Below the pieces are notes generated by a model, which made no database searches, was not told where the DNA came from, and was given only the letters and a program-made list of their open reading frames with translations. Shown one piece after another: positions 60,042 to 64,000 of a DNA stretch of 64,000 nucleotides (its first letter is position 1; every line of letters starts with the position of its first letter). A program made the position numbers and the translations under genes. Origin of the DNA: Beroe forskalii (lineage: Eukaryota; Ctenophora; Nuda; Beroida; Beroidae); contig WFMF01000440.1 in the NCBI GenBank assembly GCA_011033025.1, forward strand, positions 87,504 to 151,503, read 5' to 3'.

Positions 60042-60084
60042 TGACGTCATCAAAGCACCATATCAAACAATGATAATGACGTCA
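60042..60084. promoter_or_regulatory. Two CRE palindromes just beyond the septin stop codon
   Basis: TGACGTCA occurs at 60042-60049 and 60077-60084. These are perfect CREB/ATF-type half-site dimers by sequence. Since the motif is dispersed through the window as part of small repeats, regulatory function is unproven. Confidence 0.4.
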
Positions 60085-60111
60085 CCACATCCTTCTATCA
60101 GTACATCCAGG

Positions 60112-63100
60112 CTATTTCTTCTTGTGTTTGGCATCCTTGCCATTGGCGTGTTCCGCATTTGCTCTCTCTATCTCCTCTCTCTTCTTCTTGATGTTTGCAA
60201 GCTCCTCATCCTGGTTGGGAATTTATCTCACTAAAGAAACATGCCCTTATCTCAATTTTAATGGGGTTAACTTTTATCATTATTCTCAATTTTTGAAGAG
60301 TACTAGGAAGTTTAAAAGATTTAACAAGAATTGCGCCTGCCGGTGCATTTCTCGTTCGTTGTTCCCGTATGCAGGCGCTTAATTTCCCTCTCCTAGTCTC
60401 CTATGTGCTTGATTTCACGCGCGCATGCACGTGGGCGGATCGGTACGGATGCACGTGACAAATTCTACGCGCGCGCAATCACCACAACTCGTACAACTCT
60501 TGTTTTGTTGCGCGCTGTTTCCAGTTTCATAACCACGGGGTCCATTTTTGTTACGCGTTACATTTTCTTTGCTGTTGATATCAAAGCTGTCGCACTTCAT
60601 GGTTATTGCATTCCGCCTGTTAGCATGAATCAAAAAGTCGATAATCACGTAATGATGGGCAGGTACTGGAATGAAAAAGATTGCAGATTTTAATATGATA
60701 ATTACGGGGAAAACTTCTACTCAATTTCTTGGACCAATCATCATAATTAGATCCATCGCCGCATATAAATCATGAATTCATTGTCAGTTAGATGCTCAAG
60801 CCGAAAAAAGACCAAATGTTTCAAACTCCAATCAAAACCGTGAAAATTGATAAATATTTTGAATTCATTATTTTAGCGTGAAAAGATTTGATGAAATCGA
60901 TCTGGCAAGATTTTGAAAAAAAATCAATTTCAAGGTTGGCATGACCTGAGCATCGAACCCAAATTCCTGTCAGTTTCACTCGATGCCACTACACCAAAAA
61001 CTCCAAAATACCCCGACTTGACTGATATTATAAAGGAGCAATTGAATGGTTTCTTACGCCATTTGTGGAAATTTCTCCCCATTTTTAGAGATTTCTCCCC
61101 ATTTTTAGAGATTTCTCCCCATATTTAGAGATTTATCCCCCACCCGGGCACTTTTCAGAATTAACAGTACGGATAAAGGTAGTATACACAAATTATCCCA
61201 AAATCCTCCAAACCACGATCTCTGCTAACCCTCTCATTTGCCTTTTTGTAAAACAAAAACGCAATTGGAGAGGGAAAAAAATAATAATTTCCAAAGGTTC
61301 ATGGATAAAAACATTTGACATAATCACATATGTATGAATAATTTTCTTACAATTCTCTTGCGTTCCTCGTCCAGTCGGTTCTTCTCCTCCTTGTTCTCCT
61401 TCCTCAGTCCTTCGTACCTTGCTGTTTGCTGGGAGTGCGTGTGACGGTTTAAACTTTGATTTATTAGAAAAAATGCAAAAGAATCTAAGTTCACTCAATT
61501 TATGACTCACACACAATTTAACTTGATTATAGAAGTAGCCCCAGTATAGAACTGTGAGTTTTTATATTGTATAAGTATATTTAAAAGTGTAGTGTGATTG
61601 GACTACAAATCTTCACCACTGACAGCACCACTACCCCCAAATGAGTAACTCGCCCATTGGGATGGGGACAACCCCCTCAAGTTAGGGGTTTACCACCCCC
61701 AGCCCACCACCCACCACTCACCTCCTTCTCGTTTCTCTTGAGTTCCAGGTCCTTCTCCCTGACTTTGTTGACGAAGTTCTGCCTCATCTCATTCTCAATC
61801 CGCTGCAACTCCTCCAGGTGCTCAGCCCGCTTCTGTTCGTACGTTTCCTGGGAACAAGGTTTTTTTACACCTTTCAGAATTTCTGGAAGGTTGGCCTGTC
61901 AGTTCCAGAAAGGGGAACAAAGAAATAGAACGAAGGAAAAAGTGGGGCCGGTTCAATCAAATACCAGTAAAAATAGGTCAAATATGAAATTCACGACTGT
62001 TGCGACTAAAGTGGCCTGTTTTTGGGGCTAAAGTGGAAACGGAAAATGTTATACCTGGAGAGATGCTGGGTGGGCACCGTCGTCAGTGATTCCCATCTGC
62101 TTCAGCTTACCCCGTCGGTAGAGCTCGTAGTGCTTGCTGTGGGTAACCTGTGGGTAGTGGTGTGATAGGGTGGTTGCTAAGCAACAGGGATAGGTTGCTA
62201 AGCGACAGGGATAGGTTGCTAAGCAACCCTCTCCCATCTGCTTGAGCTTAACTCGTCGGTACAGCTCATAATGCTTACTGTGCGTGGCCTGGGGAGGGTG
62301 GTTGCTAAGCAACAGAGATAGGTTGCTAAGCAACAGAGATAGGTTGCTAAGCAACAGGGATGGGATGCTAAGCAACAGGGATGGGATGTAGCGAACTCCA
62401 CATGATAATCTACCGCACGAAGGTGTTACTTTATCATTTCGCGAGAAAAGAACAATTACCAGGCTGAGTTAACAGGCTGCATTACGTAACCTATCTTACA
62501 GCTCCTACACTGCCCGATGTTCTAAATTTGTAAGGTTTCCTACAATAGCACTTGTACACACATATTGCTGTACAGTATTGCGGTGGAATAATAATCCCGA
62601 ATACACGCAATTAAATGTACACTTCTGAAGTAGTTAGTGCACACTGCACATACAACGAAAAGCTTCTTAATCATTGTGAAGCTTACGCAAGATCTACAGA
62701 TCTGTAACATTAATTTATACATTTAGATATAGTCATGAGCAATGTACAGAGTGAAATCAAGATTCCACAGAGTGAACACGCCAATGATACTTGTCATGTA
62801 CATATACACCCAGTTTCCTTTTATAAGAGATTGTGTATTGACGAGGCGAGGATAATCTGAGATTTGTAACTGACATTTGGATTTTGCAAACGTTATTACA
62901 TCTACAATTTAAACCTATACAGTGTAACAATGTATACTGTTAAACAGTTAACAGTGTCCACTTTCTGTGCGTGTGACAGGCGTTTACACTGAAAGTGAGA
63001 GTGTGAGCAGTCGACACTTACCTTGGTATCACATTACAATTCACACGACACACCTCGATCAATAGCCTTTTACATAAAAATATGCAACGTACACACAAAC

Positions 63101-63863
63101 ACACTCTCAACCAGGCTTGACCCTGTTTGAGAAATAGGCAGTTCAAATTGCAACATAAGCACGCAACGCTATGATAATGATGACATCTTAACCACCTGAT
63201 TATCGGGTCAGCATAACGTCGTACATTGCCGTATTCCAGTTTTCCACGGTGTCATTTGATACGTGATATGACATATGAGATGATGGCCGAAAATTTCAAG
63301 TCATCTCTGATTTCCCTGAACTCTGGTCCATTGTCACTACATGACATCAGTGATATCGAAATACAGGTCACACACCTTTATACAAGTCATACACTTTTGA
63401 TGACATATGCTGATAATTAGGACTGAGGTGATTAGGTCATCATTCTGTTGGCACTTGTCTCATACTTTACACTCGTCTTTCAACAATGTGATCACTAATT
63501 CTAGCATCGTCAAACGCCCCTTTCACTTTCAAATCTCCACAAATTGAAAAGTAATCAAAATATCATGGCTAAGTCTTCCACATGAATAGCCCATTTCAAA
63601 CACAAAGCAATGTTTGCTTGTGAACCACCTATACAGCTATACACTCCTATCCGAATAGTTGTGGAAAATTCACAACAAGACATTTCCTTGTGTTAGAAAA
63701 CTCCCTACCTCTCTCAAATCCTCCATGTTGGTTCTGATGAGCATCTCCCTTAGCTTCACAAAGTCACAGTGCTGTTCGTTCTCAATCTCCACCACGCCCC
63801 ACGGGTACTCCCGACCTCTGACCACTGTCTCACCCACTTTCACATCGTCACGGGAACCAACCA
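60112..63863 (-). CDS. Septin, SEPT6/8/11 group, 3' part only (5' end outside window)
   Basis: A GTP-binding cytoskeletal protein that assembles into hetero-oligomeric filaments. Minus-strand exons: 63863-63709, 62147-62055, 61847-61722, 61428-61351 and 60210-60112 (TAG), all in phase. The first encodes the end of the GTPase domain and the septin unique element ([46 protein letters not shown]). The second gives [18 protein letters not shown]. The last three give the C-terminal coiled coil ([17 protein letters not shown] through [14 protein letters not shown]) and a basic end (AKHKKK). [19 protein letters not shown] and HYELYRR are diagnostic of the SEPT6 group. A duplicate of the HYELYRR exon lies at 62288-62229. 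The acceptor sides and phases are clear; the N-terminal GTPase exons are beyond 64000. Confidence 0.92.
60322..61290 (+). mobile_element. Dispersed ~1 kb repeat, copy C, in a septin intron
   Basis: It starts AACAAGAATTGCGCCTGCCG, includes TTTGTTACGCGTTACATTTT and GACTGATATTATAAAGGAGC, and ends near ACGCAATTGGAGAGGG. A short ATTTCTCCCCATTTTTAGAG tandem (61070-61135) is private to this copy. It is antisense to the septin gene. Confidence 0.75.
62165..62385. repeat. 21-bp GTTGCTAAGCAAC minisatellite around the duplicated septin exon
   Basis: Units of GGTTGCTAAGCAACAGAGAT (with GGGAT variants) contain the 13-nt hairpin GTTGC-TAA-GCAAC. They lie on both sides of the extra septin exon (62229-62288) and probably mediated its duplication. 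Confidence 0.88.
62229..62288 (-). pseudogene. Duplicate of the septin HYELYRR exon
   Basis: The minus strand has acceptor CCCCAG then codons for [19 protein letters not shown], nearly identical to the exon at 62147-62055 ([19 protein letters not shown]). The homology then breaks into the 21-bp repeat, so the [12 protein letters not shown] end and its gtataa donor are missing. A weak gttgct donor three codons later is the only exit. It is therefore probably a broken copy; use as an alternative exon cannot be excluded. Confidence 0.75.
62386..63708. other. Septin intron
   Basis: No nested gene is seen. A CGCTATGATAATGATGACAT segment near 63169 is a decayed relative of the dispersed GATAATGACGTCA motif. 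Confidence 0.5.
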
Positions 63864-64000
63864 CTGGAAGGGCAACAAAGTTTGGGAATGGTTTAAGGGT
63901 AAAACAATCGCGTGACCTGTTAAGTATAAATCTGAGAAGAATTGCATATCAAATCAAAGTTTTGGCTATAAAAATGGGACATTTTGGGATTGAATTCAAA

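Overview
This window is animal (metazoan) nuclear DNA, not bacterial. The genes are split into short exons with GT...AG introns. The products are animal-type: a two-pore-domain K+ channel, a class A GPCR, a 4-coumarate-CoA-ligase-like acyl-CoA synthetase, a PPT2-like lysosomal thioesterase, and a septin of the SEPT6/8/11 group. The repeat content (minisatellites, MITEs, a degenerate LINE) fits an invertebrate of moderate AT-rich composition. An early-branching lineage such as a cnidarian is possible, but I cannot name the species from sequence alone.

Layout. 1-13.2 kb has no gene I can support; it holds a 20-bp minisatellite (2.5-3.2 kb), a telomere-like element, a small MITE and a large array of a hairpin-forming 26-bp repeat (9.46-11.69 kb). 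13.3-17.9 kb (+) is a complete K2P potassium channel in nine exons, whose stop codon lies in the first unit of a 22-bp minisatellite. 19.2-20.0 kb is an 18-bp minisatellite. 21.5-48.7 kb (+) is one acyl-CoA synthetase gene in twelve exons with a ~19.5 kb intron 6. Inside that intron, on the opposite strand, sits a complete two-exon GPCR gene (24.2-25.4 kb), followed by a 43-bp minisatellite, a TA-flanked transposon copy, a ~1.1 kb dispersed repeat and a tandem segmental duplication (35.4-40.9 and 41.0-43.3 kb). One half of that duplication was split by a 4.1 kb LINE. 50.2-55.3 kb (+) is a complete eight-exon PPT2-like thioesterase, with an intron 2 almost filled by a foldback-type repeat that itself carries a nested insertion. 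55.5-59.3 kb is repeat-rich, including a stretch whose consensus looks unreliable (57.3-58.6 kb). 60.1-64 kb (-) is the 3' part of a septin gene, with one exon duplicated; its 5' part lies beyond the window.

The genes look functionally unrelated: membrane excitability, chemoreception, acyl activation, lysosomal thioester cleavage and cytoskeletal scaffolding. I see no operon or pathway cluster. The most notable signals are structural: at least 17 copies of the CRE palindrome TGACGTCA in 64 kb, several independent tandem arrays whose unit has a self-complementary core, recent exon-level duplications in two genes, a datable LINE insertion with its empty-site counterpart nearby, and a one-base discordance at the ATP-binding loop of the acyl-CoA synthetase. 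Exon coordinates were worked out by hand from splice consensus and protein-family similarity and have not been tested against transcripts.
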